Positions 8,615 to 16,833 of a stretch of 59,803 bases of DNA are shown piece by piece. A program made the translations under genes and the position numbers. Every line of letters starts with the position of its first letter. The stretch's first letter is position 1. Under the pieces are notes generated by a model. The model saw only the letters and a list, made by a program, of their open reading frames with translations. It was not told where the DNA came from and did not search any database. This DNA comes from Bacteroides sp. CAG:927 (GTDB taxonomy: Bacteria > Bacteroidota > Bacteroidia > Bacteroidales > Muribaculaceae): positions 1 through 59,803 of the forward strand of contig HF985645.1 in the NCBI GenBank assembly GCA_000431155.1, written 5' to 3'.

Positions 8615-10144
8615 ATGAGCGATAAATATGGAAAAGTGGCGCAGGTAATCGGCCCGGTGGTCGATGTGGCGTTTGAAGGAGAAGGCAACGAGTTGCCCCC
8701 TATCTACACTGCGCTTAAAATAGACCGTCCCGACGGCTCAATGCTGATTCTGGAAGTAGAGCAGCATATCGGTGAAAATACGGTGCGCTGTGTGGCTATG
8801 GAAAGTACCGACGGATTGCAGCGCGGTATTCGTGTGGACAACCTTGAGCGTCCTATAGCAGTGCCCACCGGTGATCAGGTAAAGGGCCGTCTGCTCAATG
8901 TGATAGGTGAGGCTATTGACCGTCTTCCGGCGCTGAAGCGCGATGACCTCCGTCCCATTCACCAGCCGGCACCGGCATTTGATGAACTGACCATAGGCAC
9001 TGAGATACTTTATACAGGTATCAAGGTGATTGACCTCCTTGAGCCTTATAGCAAGGGTGGTAAAATCGGTTTGTTCGGTGGTGCAGGTGTGGGCAAGACT
9101 GTGCTCATCATGGAGCTTATTAACAACATTGCCAAAGGCCATAACGGTTTCTCAGTGTTTACCGGTGTAGGTGAGCGTACACGTGAAGGTAATGACCTGC
9201 TGCGTGAGATGATTGAGAGCGGAGTAATGAAGTATGGTGAGAAATTCCGCGAAGGAATGGACAAAGGCGAGTGGAACCTTGAGGATGTGGACATGAAACA
9301 GGTTCGTGAATCTCAGGCAACACTTGTGTTCGGTCAGATGAATGAGCCGCCGGGTGCACGTTTGCGTGTGGCTTTGTCCGGTCTTACCGTGGCAGAGCAG
9401 TTCCGCGATCAGGATGGCGGCGGTAAGGAGATACTTCTCTTTATTGACAATATATTCCGTTTCACTCAGGCAGGTAGTGAGGTTTCGGCGCTTCTTGGCC
9501 GTATGCCTTCAGCCGTGGGTTATCAGCCTACGCTTGCCTCTGAAATGGGTAAGCTTCAGGAGCGTATCACTTCTACAAAGAATGGTTCAATCACTTCCGT
9601 GCAGGCTATATATGTGCCTGCCGATGACTTGACCGACCCCGCTCCGGCTACCACATTCAGCTTCCTTGATGCCACTACAGTGCTAAGCCGTAAGATTGCC
9701 GAGCTGGGTATTTATCCGGCGGTTGATCCTCTGGAATCCACTTCACGTATTCTTGACCCCAACATCATAGGTGAGGAGCATTATAATGTGGCTCAGGCAG
9801 TGAAGCAGTTGCTGCAGAAGTATAATGAGCTTCAGGACATCATTGCTATTTTAGGTGTGGATGAGCTTAGTGACGAAGACAAGCTCGTGGTTTCGCGTGC
9901 GCGTCGTGCACAGCGTTTCCTTTCGCAGCCGTTCTTTGTTGCCGAACAGTTTACCGGTCTTCCCGGTGTAATGGTACCCCTTAGCGAAACCATCAGGGGC
10001 TTCAAGATGATTTTGTCCGGTGAAATGGACGAATATCCCGAGCAGGCTTTCCTGAATGTGGGCACGATTGATGAGGCTATCGCCAAGGGCAAAAAGATGC
10101 TTGAAGACGCAGGAGTATCTGCTTCCAACAATGTAAAAAATTAA
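8615..10144 (+). CDS. atpD: ATP synthase F1 subunit beta
   Basis: A 509-residue catalytic subunit of F1. The Walker A motif GGAGVGKTV has K161 and T162; GVGERTREGND, the catalytic Glu region, ALSGLTVAEQFRD and LLFIDNIFRFTQAGSEVS (Walker B) follow. The DELSD-like segment here reads VDELSDED. It opens the atp cluster, 30 bases after nuoH, with no TAnnTTTG box in the gap, so co-transcription with nuo is expected. The atpD-first order (D, C, B, E, F, H, A, G) is that of Bacteroidetes and differs from the E. coli order. Confidence 0.97.
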   Translation: MSDKYGKVAQVIGPVVDVAFEGEGNELPPIYTALKIDRPDGSMLILEVEQHIGENTVRCVAMESTDGLQRGIRVDNLERPIAVPTGDQVKGRLLNVIGEAIDRLPALKRDDLRPIHQPAPAFDELTIGTEILYTGIKVIDLLEPYSKGGKIGLFGGAGVGKTVLIMELINNIAKGHNGFSVFTGVGERTREGNDLLREMIESGVMKYGEKFREGMDKGEWNLEDVDMKQVRESQATLVFGQMNEPPGARLRVALSGLTVAEQFRDQDGGGKEILLFIDNIFRFTQAGSEVSALLGRMPSAVGYQPTLASEMGKLQERITSTKNGSITSVQAIYVPADDLTDPAPATTFSFLDATTVLSRKIAELGIYPAVDPLESTSRILDPNIIGEEHYNVAQAVKQLLQKYNELQDIIAILGVDELSDEDKLVVSRARRAQRFLSQPFFVAEQFTGLPGVMVPLSETIRGFKMILSGEMDEYPEQAFLNVGTIDEAIAKGKKMLEDAGVSASNNVKN

Positions 10145-10147
10145 CGC

Positions 10148-10381
10148 ATGACACTTAAAATTATATCGGCTGAGGATATCCTGTTTGAGGGTGAAGTGAG
10201 TCTGGTAAATCTGCCCGGTACAAACGGTCAGTTTACAGTGCTTCACAATCATGCATCACTGGTGTCAACACTCGTGCCCGGAAATGTGCGCTATGTGCAT
10301 GACGGCGAGGAGGCTCAGATACCTGTGAGCGGAGGACTTGTCGATGTGGACAATAATGTGGTGTCGGTGTGCATATATTGA
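10148..10381 (+). CDS. atpC: ATP synthase F1 subunit epsilon, short form
   Basis: Only 77 residues: the N-terminal beta-sandwich (ILFEGEVSLVNLPGTNGQFTVL, LVPGNVRY, ISGG-like PVSGGLVDV) is complete, but the two-helix C-terminal domain that inhibits ATP hydrolysis in many bacteria is absent. The beta-sandwich alone is enough to bind gamma and the c-ring. It begins 3 bases after atpD stops and ends 8 bases before the atpB ATG. Short epsilon subunits are known in other anaerobes and Bacteroidetes, so this is likely natural. Confidence 0.92.
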   Translation: MTLKIISAEDILFEGEVSLVNLPGTNGQFTVLHNHASLVSTLVPGNVRYVHDGEEAQIPVSGGLVDVDNNVVSVCIY

Positions 10382-10389
10382 TAATTAGT

Positions 10390-11496
10390 ATGAAAACTAC
10401 TGTTCTCACTCTTCTGATGATTGTTTCGGTGCTCCTGGCTCCGGTACGCATCTATGCGTCGGATCACGAGGAGGAGAAGGCTCTCAACCCCAAGGAAATC
10501 ATATTTGAACACCTCGGGGACGGCTATGGCTGGGAGGTGCCTTTCAATCATCATAAACGTATGCCGCTGCCCGTGATTCTGTTCGGCAAGGACGGATTCC
10601 ATTGCTTCATGTCGTCAAAAATCACCGACGGACAGGAGTACAAGGACGGTGATGCCGTGTTCAAGATTGCCGGTCACGACAGCAAATACAAGGGCAAGGT
10701 GGTGCAGGTGATGCCCGATGGATCGGAATACCGTCCGTTTGACATATCCATAACCAAGAATGTGTGCGGACTGTTTATTGCAGTTATCCTTGTTATCTGG
10801 AGTGCACTTGCGGTTGCGCGCTGGCACAAACGCATGGGCCATAAGGCACCGCGCAAAATGCTCGGTGTCATAGAAAGTCTGATCACGTTCATTTATGACG
10901 GGGTAATAAAGCCTACGCTCAAAGATCGTGCTCCAAAGTTTGCACCGTATCTTCTCACGGTATTTTTCCTTATTTTGTATCTTAACCTGCTTGGGTTGAT
11001 AGTGGTGTTCCCGGGAGGTGCGAATCTGACAGGCAATATAGCAGTTACGCTTGTGCTTTCAATTTTCACATTCCTTGCTACAAACCTTTTCGGCACCAAG
11101 CATTACTGGAAAGAGATACTTTGGCCTGATGTGCCGCTGTGGTTGAAATTTCCTATCCCCATCATGCCTGCCATTGAAATCTTCGGCATGTTTACCAAGC
11201 CGGCGGCGTTGACAGTGCGTCTGTTTGCGAATATGATGGGCGGACACATGATAGTGATAGTGCTCACATTGCTGATATTCATATTTGCGGCTATGGGTCC
11301 GGTAGTGACCGGAGCTACAACGGTGGTGTCGGTAATATTCTCGGTGTTCATGTTGCTTATAGATGTGCTTGTAAGCTTTATCCAAGCTTATGTGTTCACA
11401 ATGCTTTCCACCATCTTCATATCGTTTGGCCAGGAGCGTGAGCATTCCAAGGAGGAAGCACATAAGGAGGCGCATGAAGCAGTTGCAACTAAATAA
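10390..11496 (+). CDS. atpB: ATP synthase Fo subunit a
   Basis: A 368-residue membrane subunit of the ion channel. ATG 10390 is preferred over upstream GTG 10369, which lies inside atpC. The first 25 residues look like a cleaved signal peptide (ending YASDHEE), followed by about 100 polar residues before the first conserved helix; E. coli subunit a has about 270 residues and no such extension. The stator Arg is R277 in TVRLFANMMGGHM. The C-terminal helix has FIQAYVFTMLSTIFIS. The tail is His/Glu-rich. Extended subunit a with a signal peptide is typical of Bacteroidetes. Confidence 0.94.
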   Translation: MKTTVLTLLMIVSVLLAPVRIYASDHEEEKALNPKEIIFEHLGDGYGWEVPFNHHKRMPLPVILFGKDGFHCFMSSKITDGQEYKDGDAVFKIAGHDSKYKGKVVQVMPDGSEYRPFDISITKNVCGLFIAVILVIWSALAVARWHKRMGHKAPRKMLGVIESLITFIYDGVIKPTLKDRAPKFAPYLLTVFFLILYLNLLGLIVVFPGGANLTGNIAVTLVLSIFTFLATNLFGTKHYWKEILWPDVPLWLKFPIPIMPAIEIFGMFTKPAALTVRLFANMMGGHMIVIVLTLLIFIFAAMGPVVTGATTVVSVIFSVFMLLIDVLVSFIQAYVFTMLSTIFISFGQEREHSKEEAHKEAHEAVATK

Positions 11497-11537
11497 GAAA
11501 AAACAACAAAAAAATAAACCATTAAAATTTAAGAATT

Positions 11538-11783
11538 ATGTTATCAATGATTTTAGCAGCTATTGAAGGAACCCTTGGTATTGGCGCTTGCATCGGCGCA
11601 GCAATCGCAGCTATTGGCGCAGGTATCGGTATCGGTAAAATCGGTGCAGCCGCTATGGAGGCAATCGCCCGTCAACCCGAATCTGCAGGTGACATCCGAA
11701 GCAACATGATTGTGATTGCCGCTCTTGTAGAAGGTGTGGCTCTGTTCGCAGTTATCGTGTGCGTACTTTCGATGTTCGTGTAA
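11538..11783 (+). CDS. atpE: ATP synthase Fo subunit c
   Basis: An 81-residue hairpin of two helices that forms the rotor ring. Helix 1 is rich in Gly/Ala (IGAGIGIGKIG), the polar loop has ARQPE, and helix 2 carries the ion-binding E65 in ALVEGVALF. The Gln of helix 1 and the Ser/Thr pair after the Glu that mark Na+-binding rings are not present, so H+ is the likely ion. The 41-base gap before it is very A-rich, which would favour high translation of this multi-copy subunit. Confidence 0.95.
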   Translation: MLSMILAAIEGTLGIGACIGAAIAAIGAGIGIGKIGAAAMEAIARQPESAGDIRSNMIVIAALVEGVALFAVIVCVLSMFV

Positions 11784-11813
11784 TTAGCAAGTTAACAATT
11801 CCTCAGATTCCTT

Positions 11814-12311
11814 ATGGAACTCTTCACACCTGATTTCGGTCTTGTATTCTGGATGGTTGTGTCAGTGCTCATCCTCCTGTTTGTGCTTTACAAATGGGGA
11901 TGGCCAATCATAATCAAAGGGATAGAAAGCCGAGCCGACCTGATAGACAAAGGCGTGGAGTATGCCCAGACCGCCAAGGAGCAAATGGAGCATGCCCGCG
12001 AACAGGCCGATAAATATATAGCCGACGCACGTCGCCAGCAAGCCGACATGTTGCGCGAAGCCGACAAGATGAAAACTCAGATTATTGAGGAGGCTCGTGT
12101 GGCTGCCCAAGGCGAAGCAAAGAAGGTGATGGACGCCGCGAAGGTGTCGATTGAGCAGGAACGTAAAGAAGCACAGCAGCAATTCCGCAACGAGGTAAGC
12201 ACGTTTGCTCTCGATATCGCCACCAAAGTGGTGCGCGAGGAACTTCGTGACGAAAAGGCTCAGCAGCGTTTAGTTTCGACCCTGCTTGACGATATGGATA
12301 AACAAAATTAA
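11814..12311 (+). CDS. atpF: ATP synthase Fo subunit b
   Basis: A 165-residue stator subunit. One N-terminal membrane helix (about residues 7-25, LVFWMVVSVLILLFVLYKWG) is followed by a long charged helix with heptad-like spacing that forms the peripheral stalk dimer. The C-terminal part (VVREELRDEKAQQ) would contact delta. It lies between atpE and atpH with 30- and 14-base gaps. Confidence 0.95.
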   Translation: MELFTPDFGLVFWMVVSVLILLFVLYKWGWPIIIKGIESRADLIDKGVEYAQTAKEQMEHAREQADKYIADARRQQADMLREADKMKTQIIEEARVAAQGEAKKVMDAAKVSIEQERKEAQQQFRNEVSTFALDIATKVVREELRDEKAQQRLVSTLLDDMDKQN

Positions 12312-12325
12312 CCTACGCCACAGCA

Positions 12326-12871
12326 ATGAACGAAGGATTAATACCCCGCAGATATGCCAAGGCTCTCTATGCCACCGCAAAGGAACGTGGCACTGATACC
12401 AAGGTATATGACTGCATGAACAATCTGGAGCGTAACTTTGCCGCTGAGCCTCAGATGCAGCAGGTGATGGCAAACCCTTATGTAAGAGATGCTGACAAAA
12501 TAGCGTTACTTACCACCGCCTCTGCCAACGGCGGCAAGGAACCCACCGTGTGCGACTTTTTCAAGCTTCTTGCCCAAAACAAGCGTCTTGACATGGCTTA
12601 TGCATGTGCTCTGGCTTATATAGACATATACCGAAAGGAGCACAATATCTACAAAGTGGCTGTGGTGTCGGCTGCCAAGATGAATGCTGAAGAGGAGAAG
12701 CGCCTCCGCGCTCTTATCGAAAAGCATCTGAATGGGGGGACGATGGAATACAGCTCAACTGTGGATCCTTCGCTCATAGGCGGTTTTACCGTCAGTGTAG
12801 GCAACGAGCGTCTTGATGCCTCAATCAGTGACGAATTAAAGCAATTGCGACTCAACCTTTTAAGTAAATAA
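12326..12871 (+). CDS. atpH: ATP synthase F1 subunit delta
   Basis: A 181-residue stalk subunit linking b to the top of F1. The start LIPRRYAKALYATAKERG is the usual N-terminal helix of the family, and the C-terminal segment has DPSLIGGFTVSVGNERLDASI, equivalent to the E. coli segment IGGxxxRxGDxxxDxS. It is 14 bases after atpF and 8 bases before atpA. Confidence 0.94.
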   Translation: MNEGLIPRRYAKALYATAKERGTDTKVYDCMNNLERNFAAEPQMQQVMANPYVRDADKIALLTTASANGGKEPTVCDFFKLLAQNKRLDMAYACALAYIDIYRKEHNIYKVAVVSAAKMNAEEEKRLRALIEKHLNGGTMEYSSTVDPSLIGGFTVSVGNERLDASISDELKQLRLNLLSK

Positions 12872-12879
12872 CATACTCA

Positions 12880-14454
12880 ATGATTAACCCCAGCGAGATA
12901 TCCGAAATATTAAAACAACAACTCGAAAATGTCAACTCAAAGGTGTCTTTCGAGGAAACCGGCACTGTACTTGAGGTAGGTGACGGTGTGGCACATGTGT
13001 ACGGTCTCGACAATGTGTGCGCCAACGAGCTTGTAGAGTTTGAAAATGGCGTTAAGGGCGTTGCTCTCAACCTTGAGGAAAGCAACGTAGGTGTGATCTT
13101 GCTCAACAATGTGGATAAGGTCACTGAAAATATGTCGGTGCGTCGTACCGGTGAAATTGCCTCTATCCCTGTGGGCGAAGGCTTGCTGGGGCGCGTTATA
13201 AATGTGCTCGGTGAACCTATTGACGGTCGCGGTCCCATTTCGGGAAAACTCATGCGTCTGCCGCTGGAGCGCAAGGCTCCCGGTGTGATTTACCGTCAGC
13301 CCGTGAAACAGCCTCTTCAGACCGGTATCAAGGCCATTGATTCAATGGTGCCCATAGGCCGCGGCCAGCGCGAGCTTATTATCGGTGACCGTCAGATAGG
13401 CAAGACTGCCATAGCCATTGACACTATCATTAACCAGCGGTCAAACTATGAAGCAGGGAAGCCGGTATATTGCATATATGTGGCTATAGGCCAGAAGGCA
13501 TCCTCCGTGGCCGCAACTGTTGAAACACTGCGTCAGCACGGTGCAATGGATTACACCGTGGTAGTGGCTGCTACTGCTGCTGACTCAGCTTCAATGCGTT
13601 ATTATTCTCCTTTTGCCGGTGTGGCAATCGGTGAATATTTCCGCGATTCAGGCCGCGATGCCCTTATTGTATATGACGATTTGTCAAAACAGGCGGTAGC
13701 CTATCGTGAGATTTCGCTTATATTAAAGCGTCCTTCGGGTCGTGAGGCATACCCCGGTGATATTTTCTATCTCCATTCGCGTTTGTTGGAGCGTGCTGCT
13801 AAAATTATTGACAATAACGAGGTCGCATCGCATATGAATGATTTGCCTGAGGCCCTGAAACCTATGGTTAAGGGCGGTGGTTCGCTCACGGCACTTCCTA
13901 TTATTGAAACACAGGCCGGTGACGTGTCAGCGTATATTCCTACCAATGTAATTTCTATTACTGACGGTCAGATATTCCTTGAAACCGCGTTGTTCAACCG
14001 TGGTATCCGTCCGGCTGTGAATGTAGGTATATCCGTATCGCGTGTGGGTGGTAACGCTCAGATCAAATCAATGAAAAAAGTGGCAGGCACACTTAAGATT
14101 GATCAGGCACAGTTCCGTGAACTTGAGTCATTCACCAAATTTGGCGGCGATATTGACCCCGTTACAGCGCGTGTGATTGACAAGGGCCGCAAGAATGAGC
14201 GCCTGCTTATCCAGCCTCAGTATCATCCATGGGCTGTAGAAGATGAGGTGGCAGTGATATACTGCGGAACCAAGGGACTGCTTGAGAATGTGCCAGCCGA
14301 GTCCGTGGCAGAGTTTGAAAAACTTTTCCTGCAACTTCTTCATGCCAAATATCAGAGCGATGTGCTTGACCAGATACGTGACGGCAAGCTCACCGACGAT
14401 GTAACTGCTAAACTTACCGCAGCTGCGCAGGAAGTGGCTGCAAAATATAATTAA
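12880..14454 (+). CDS. atpA: ATP synthase F1 subunit alpha
   Basis: A 524-residue non-catalytic nucleotide-binding subunit of F1. The N-terminal EISEILKQQLE segment, GDRQIGKT (K175, T176), the arginine-finger region near ISVSRVGGNAQ, and RPAVNVGISVSRVGG are present. Length is as expected (about 510-525). It sits between atpH and atpG, consistent with the Bacteroidetes order. Confidence 0.97.
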   Translation: MINPSEISEILKQQLENVNSKVSFEETGTVLEVGDGVAHVYGLDNVCANELVEFENGVKGVALNLEESNVGVILLNNVDKVTENMSVRRTGEIASIPVGEGLLGRVINVLGEPIDGRGPISGKLMRLPLERKAPGVIYRQPVKQPLQTGIKAIDSMVPIGRGQRELIIGDRQIGKTAIAIDTIINQRSNYEAGKPVYCIYVAIGQKASSVAATVETLRQHGAMDYTVVVAATAADSASMRYYSPFAGVAIGEYFRDSGRDALIVYDDLSKQAVAYREISLILKRPSGREAYPGDIFYLHSRLLERAAKIIDNNEVASHMNDLPEALKPMVKGGGSLTALPIIETQAGDVSAYIPTNVISITDGQIFLETALFNRGIRPAVNVGISVSRVGGNAQIKSMKKVAGTLKIDQAQFRELESFTKFGGDIDPVTARVIDKGRKNERLLIQPQYHPWAVEDEVAVIYCGTKGLLENVPAESVAEFEKLFLQLLHAKYQSDVLDQIRDGKLTDDVTAKLTAAAQEVAAKYN

Positions 14455-14465
14455 CTGTCAAATAA

Positions 14466-15350
14466 ATGGCAACATTACGCGAACTTAAAGGACGAATAGG
14501 CTCGGTAGCCTCCTCTGAGAAAATCACGGGGGCTATGAAGATGATATCCTCGGCCAAGATGCATAAGGCCGAGCAGAGCTTGAAGCGTCTTTTGCCGTTT
14601 CGTACACAAATAGAATCAATCATCGGCAATCTCCTGACTTCCGATGCAGAATGTTCATCGCCGCTTCTTGAAGTCCGGGATGTACATAAAGTGGGGATTG
14701 TGGTGTTTGGCAGTGACGACGGTTTGTGCGGCGCCTATAATGTGAATATATTCAAGCAGCTTCTTGCCCGCATCAATGACCTCAGGGCTGAGCTGGGCCT
14801 TGATTTAGCTGTGGCAATATATCCAGTGGGCGGAAAGATGACAAAGGCTGTGCGCAAGATAACCGGCGACGGTATATCGGTGGAAACGATGTTCGGAGTG
14901 GATTCCAAAACCACGGGCGACGGTGTCCGTGAGTTTACGGATATGCTTCAGGGCAAGTTTCTCAAAGGTGAACTTGACCGGATAGATTTGCTGTACATGA
15001 GCTTCAAGAGTGTCAGCAGGCAGAGGCCCAAGGCCGAGCAGCTGATACCTGTTGTTGAGAGCACTTTCAGTCAGAACGGCGTTGTGGAGAGCGTTCGGCC
15101 ATATATATTTGAGCCAGATGCCAACACGATTTTCCGGTCGGTTTTGCCAATGTTTCTGATGGCGGTGATGCAGGATGTGTTTACCGAAAACCGTGCTTCA
15201 GAACAGGCCGCCCGTGTCATGGCCATGCAGAGTGCAAATGATAATGCCAAGAAGCTGCTTGACCAGCTCCGACTGGAATACAACAAACTGCGTCAGCAAA
15301 GCATCACCACCGAGCTGCTTGATATATTGGGCGGTCAGGTGCAGTCATAA
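14466..15350 (+). CDS. atpG: ATP synthase F1 subunit gamma
   Basis: A 294-residue central-shaft subunit. The N-terminal helix has LKGRIGSVASSEKITGAMKMISSAK and the C-terminal helix has ARVMAMQSANDNAKKLLDQL, the two long helices that form the coiled coil inside F1. The LCGAYN motif of the globular part is present. It is the last atp gene; nuoI begins 29 bases later on the same strand. Confidence 0.95.
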   Translation: MATLRELKGRIGSVASSEKITGAMKMISSAKMHKAEQSLKRLLPFRTQIESIIGNLLTSDAECSSPLLEVRDVHKVGIVVFGSDDGLCGAYNVNIFKQLLARINDLRAELGLDLAVAIYPVGGKMTKAVRKITGDGISVETMFGVDSKTTGDGVREFTDMLQGKFLKGELDRIDLLYMSFKSVSRQRPKAEQLIPVVESTFSQNGVVESVRPYIFEPDANTIFRSVLPMFLMAVMQDVFTENRASEQAARVMAMQSANDNAKKLLDQLRLEYNKLRQQSITTELLDILGGQVQS

Positions 15351-15379
15351 CAATAATAATAAATCAAATAATTATACTC

Positions 15380-15979
15380 ATGGGTAGTGTAAAAGAATAT
15401 TTTTCATCACTTGGTTCCGGTATAGCGAGTCTCATCAAGGGAATGCAGGTTACAGGCAAGGAGTTTGTAACCCCCAAAATAACAGAACGCTATCCCGAGG
15501 ATCGCGAAAAAGTGCATGTGCCCGAGCGTTTCCGCGCCATACTTCAGCTCAAATATGATGCTGACGGCAACCACAAGTGCATAGCTTGCGGTATATGCGA
15601 GCGCAATTGTCCCAACGGCACTATTTCGCTTACCACCAAAATGGTGGATACCCCCGACGGCAAGAAAAAACGTAAGCTTGACAAGTATCAGTATGATCTT
15701 GGCAGCTGTACATTCTGCCAGTTGTGTGTCACCTCTTGTCCGCAGAATGCGCTGGAGTTCTCAAATGATTTTGAGCAGGCTGTATTTACCCGCGACAAAC
15801 TGGTGAAGAAACTCAATTACCTGCCCGAGCCTCCAGAACCAGAGCTGACTCCCGAGCAGCTTGCCAAAATTCAGGCAGAGCGTGAAGCCAAGATAGCAGC
15901 TGCCAAAGCAGCCGCAGCAGCGAAGAAAGCCGCAGCAGCGCAGGCAGAGGCTCCGAAAGCTCCCGAAACAGAAAAATAA
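15380..15979 (+). CDS. nuoI: Complex I subunit NuoI (two 4Fe-4S clusters)
   Basis: A 199-residue peripheral-arm subunit carrying clusters N6a and N6b. Ligands are C67, C70, C73, C77 (CIACGICERNCP) and C110, C113, C116, C120 (CTFCQLCVTSCP). After the ferredoxin fold there is a tail of about 40 residues made mostly of Ala, Lys, Glu and Pro, which is longer and simpler than in E. coli NuoI. With NuoEFG absent from the cluster, NuoI may be the first Fe-S subunit to receive electrons from a soluble donor such as ferredoxin; that is inference. Confidence 0.95.
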   Translation: MGSVKEYFSSLGSGIASLIKGMQVTGKEFVTPKITERYPEDREKVHVPERFRAILQLKYDADGNHKCIACGICERNCPNGTISLTTKMVDTPDGKKKRKLDKYQYDLGSCTFCQLCVTSCPQNALEFSNDFEQAVFTRDKLVKKLNYLPEPPEPELTPEQLAKIQAEREAKIAAAKAAAAAKKAAAAQAEAPKAPETEK

Positions 15980-15993
15980 TAACTAATCAAGAT

Positions 15994-16509
15994 ATGGAAT
16001 CAGTAGGAAGTATCATCATGTATCTGATAATCGCATTGTCGATTATCGTATTCTCGGTACTGACCGTAACTTCGCGAAAAATATTGCGCGCAGCCACCTA
16101 CTTGCTTTTCACGCTTTTTGCAACAGCCGCTCTTTATTTCAAGCTTGACTATGAGTTTCTCGGGGCTGTGCAGATAGCTGTTTATGCGGGTGGTATCGTG
16201 GTGCTTTTCGTGTTTGCTATTCTGCTAACGTCGCATCCCGGCCACAGCAGCGAAAGGTTGGTATCCAAAAAGCGTGTGCTTGGTCTGGTGGCAGGTATTG
16301 CCACACTTTTGGTGGCCGGCTATGCTTTGTTGAGCCGTTGCTGCATGGCTCTGACATCTCTTCCCGAAATGTCCAATCCCACCATGAAACAGATTGGTGA
16401 GGCTATGATGGGCACCGGTGAAGGTCAGTACCTGCTGCCGTTTGAGGCTATCAGTGTGTTGTTGCTCGCATGTATAATAGGTGGCGTCGTGGTCGCCCGC
16501 AAACGATAA
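15994..16509 (+). CDS. nuoJ: Complex I subunit NuoJ
   Basis: A 171-residue membrane subunit with five predicted helices. The conserved third-helix segment FLGAVQIAVYAGGIVVLFVF, which contains the pi-bulge helix important for coupling, is present. The C-terminal helix ends just before KR. Six bases separate it from nuoK. Confidence 0.94.
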   Translation: MESVGSIIMYLIIALSIIVFSVLTVTSRKILRAATYLLFTLFATAALYFKLDYEFLGAVQIAVYAGGIVVLFVFAILLTSHPGHSSERLVSKKRVLGLVAGIATLLVAGYALLSRCCMALTSLPEMSNPTMKQIGEAMMGTGEGQYLLPFEAISVLLLACIIGGVVVARKR

Positions 16510-16515
16510 GAGATT

Positions 16516-16827
16516 ATGGACATAACAATGATTTACTATCTTGTGCCGGCGCTCATAATGTTTTGCTGCGGAGTGTATGGCTTCATTACCCGCCGCAACA
16601 TGATTGCCATGCTCATATCGCTTGAGCTTATGCTCAATGCAGTGGACATCAACTTTGTGGTATTTAACCGTTATTTGTTCCCCGGTCAGATGGAGGGCAT
16701 GTTCTTCACGCTGTTTGCGATAGCAATAGCAGCTGCAGAAACAGCCATAGCCATAGCCATCATAATCAATGTTTACCGCTCGGTAAAGAATATTAAGGTG
16801 GATGACTTAACCGAAATGAAAAATTAA
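16516..16827 (+). CDS. nuoK: Complex I subunit NuoK
   Basis: A 103-residue membrane subunit with three helices. The two membrane Glu residues used in proton transfer are seen in SLELMLNAVD and AAAETAIAIAI. Length is the family standard (about 100). Confidence 0.95.
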   Translation: MDITMIYYLVPALIMFCCGVYGFITRRNMIAMLISLELMLNAVDINFVVFNRYLFPGQMEGMFFTLFAIAIAAAETAIAIAIIINVYRSVKNIKVDDLTEMKN

Positions 16828-16833
16828 GGCATT

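Noticed and set aside
11538..11783. Na+-type c-ring
   Set aside because: Helix 1 lacks the Gln and helix 2 lacks the Ser/Thr after the Glu that bind Na+.
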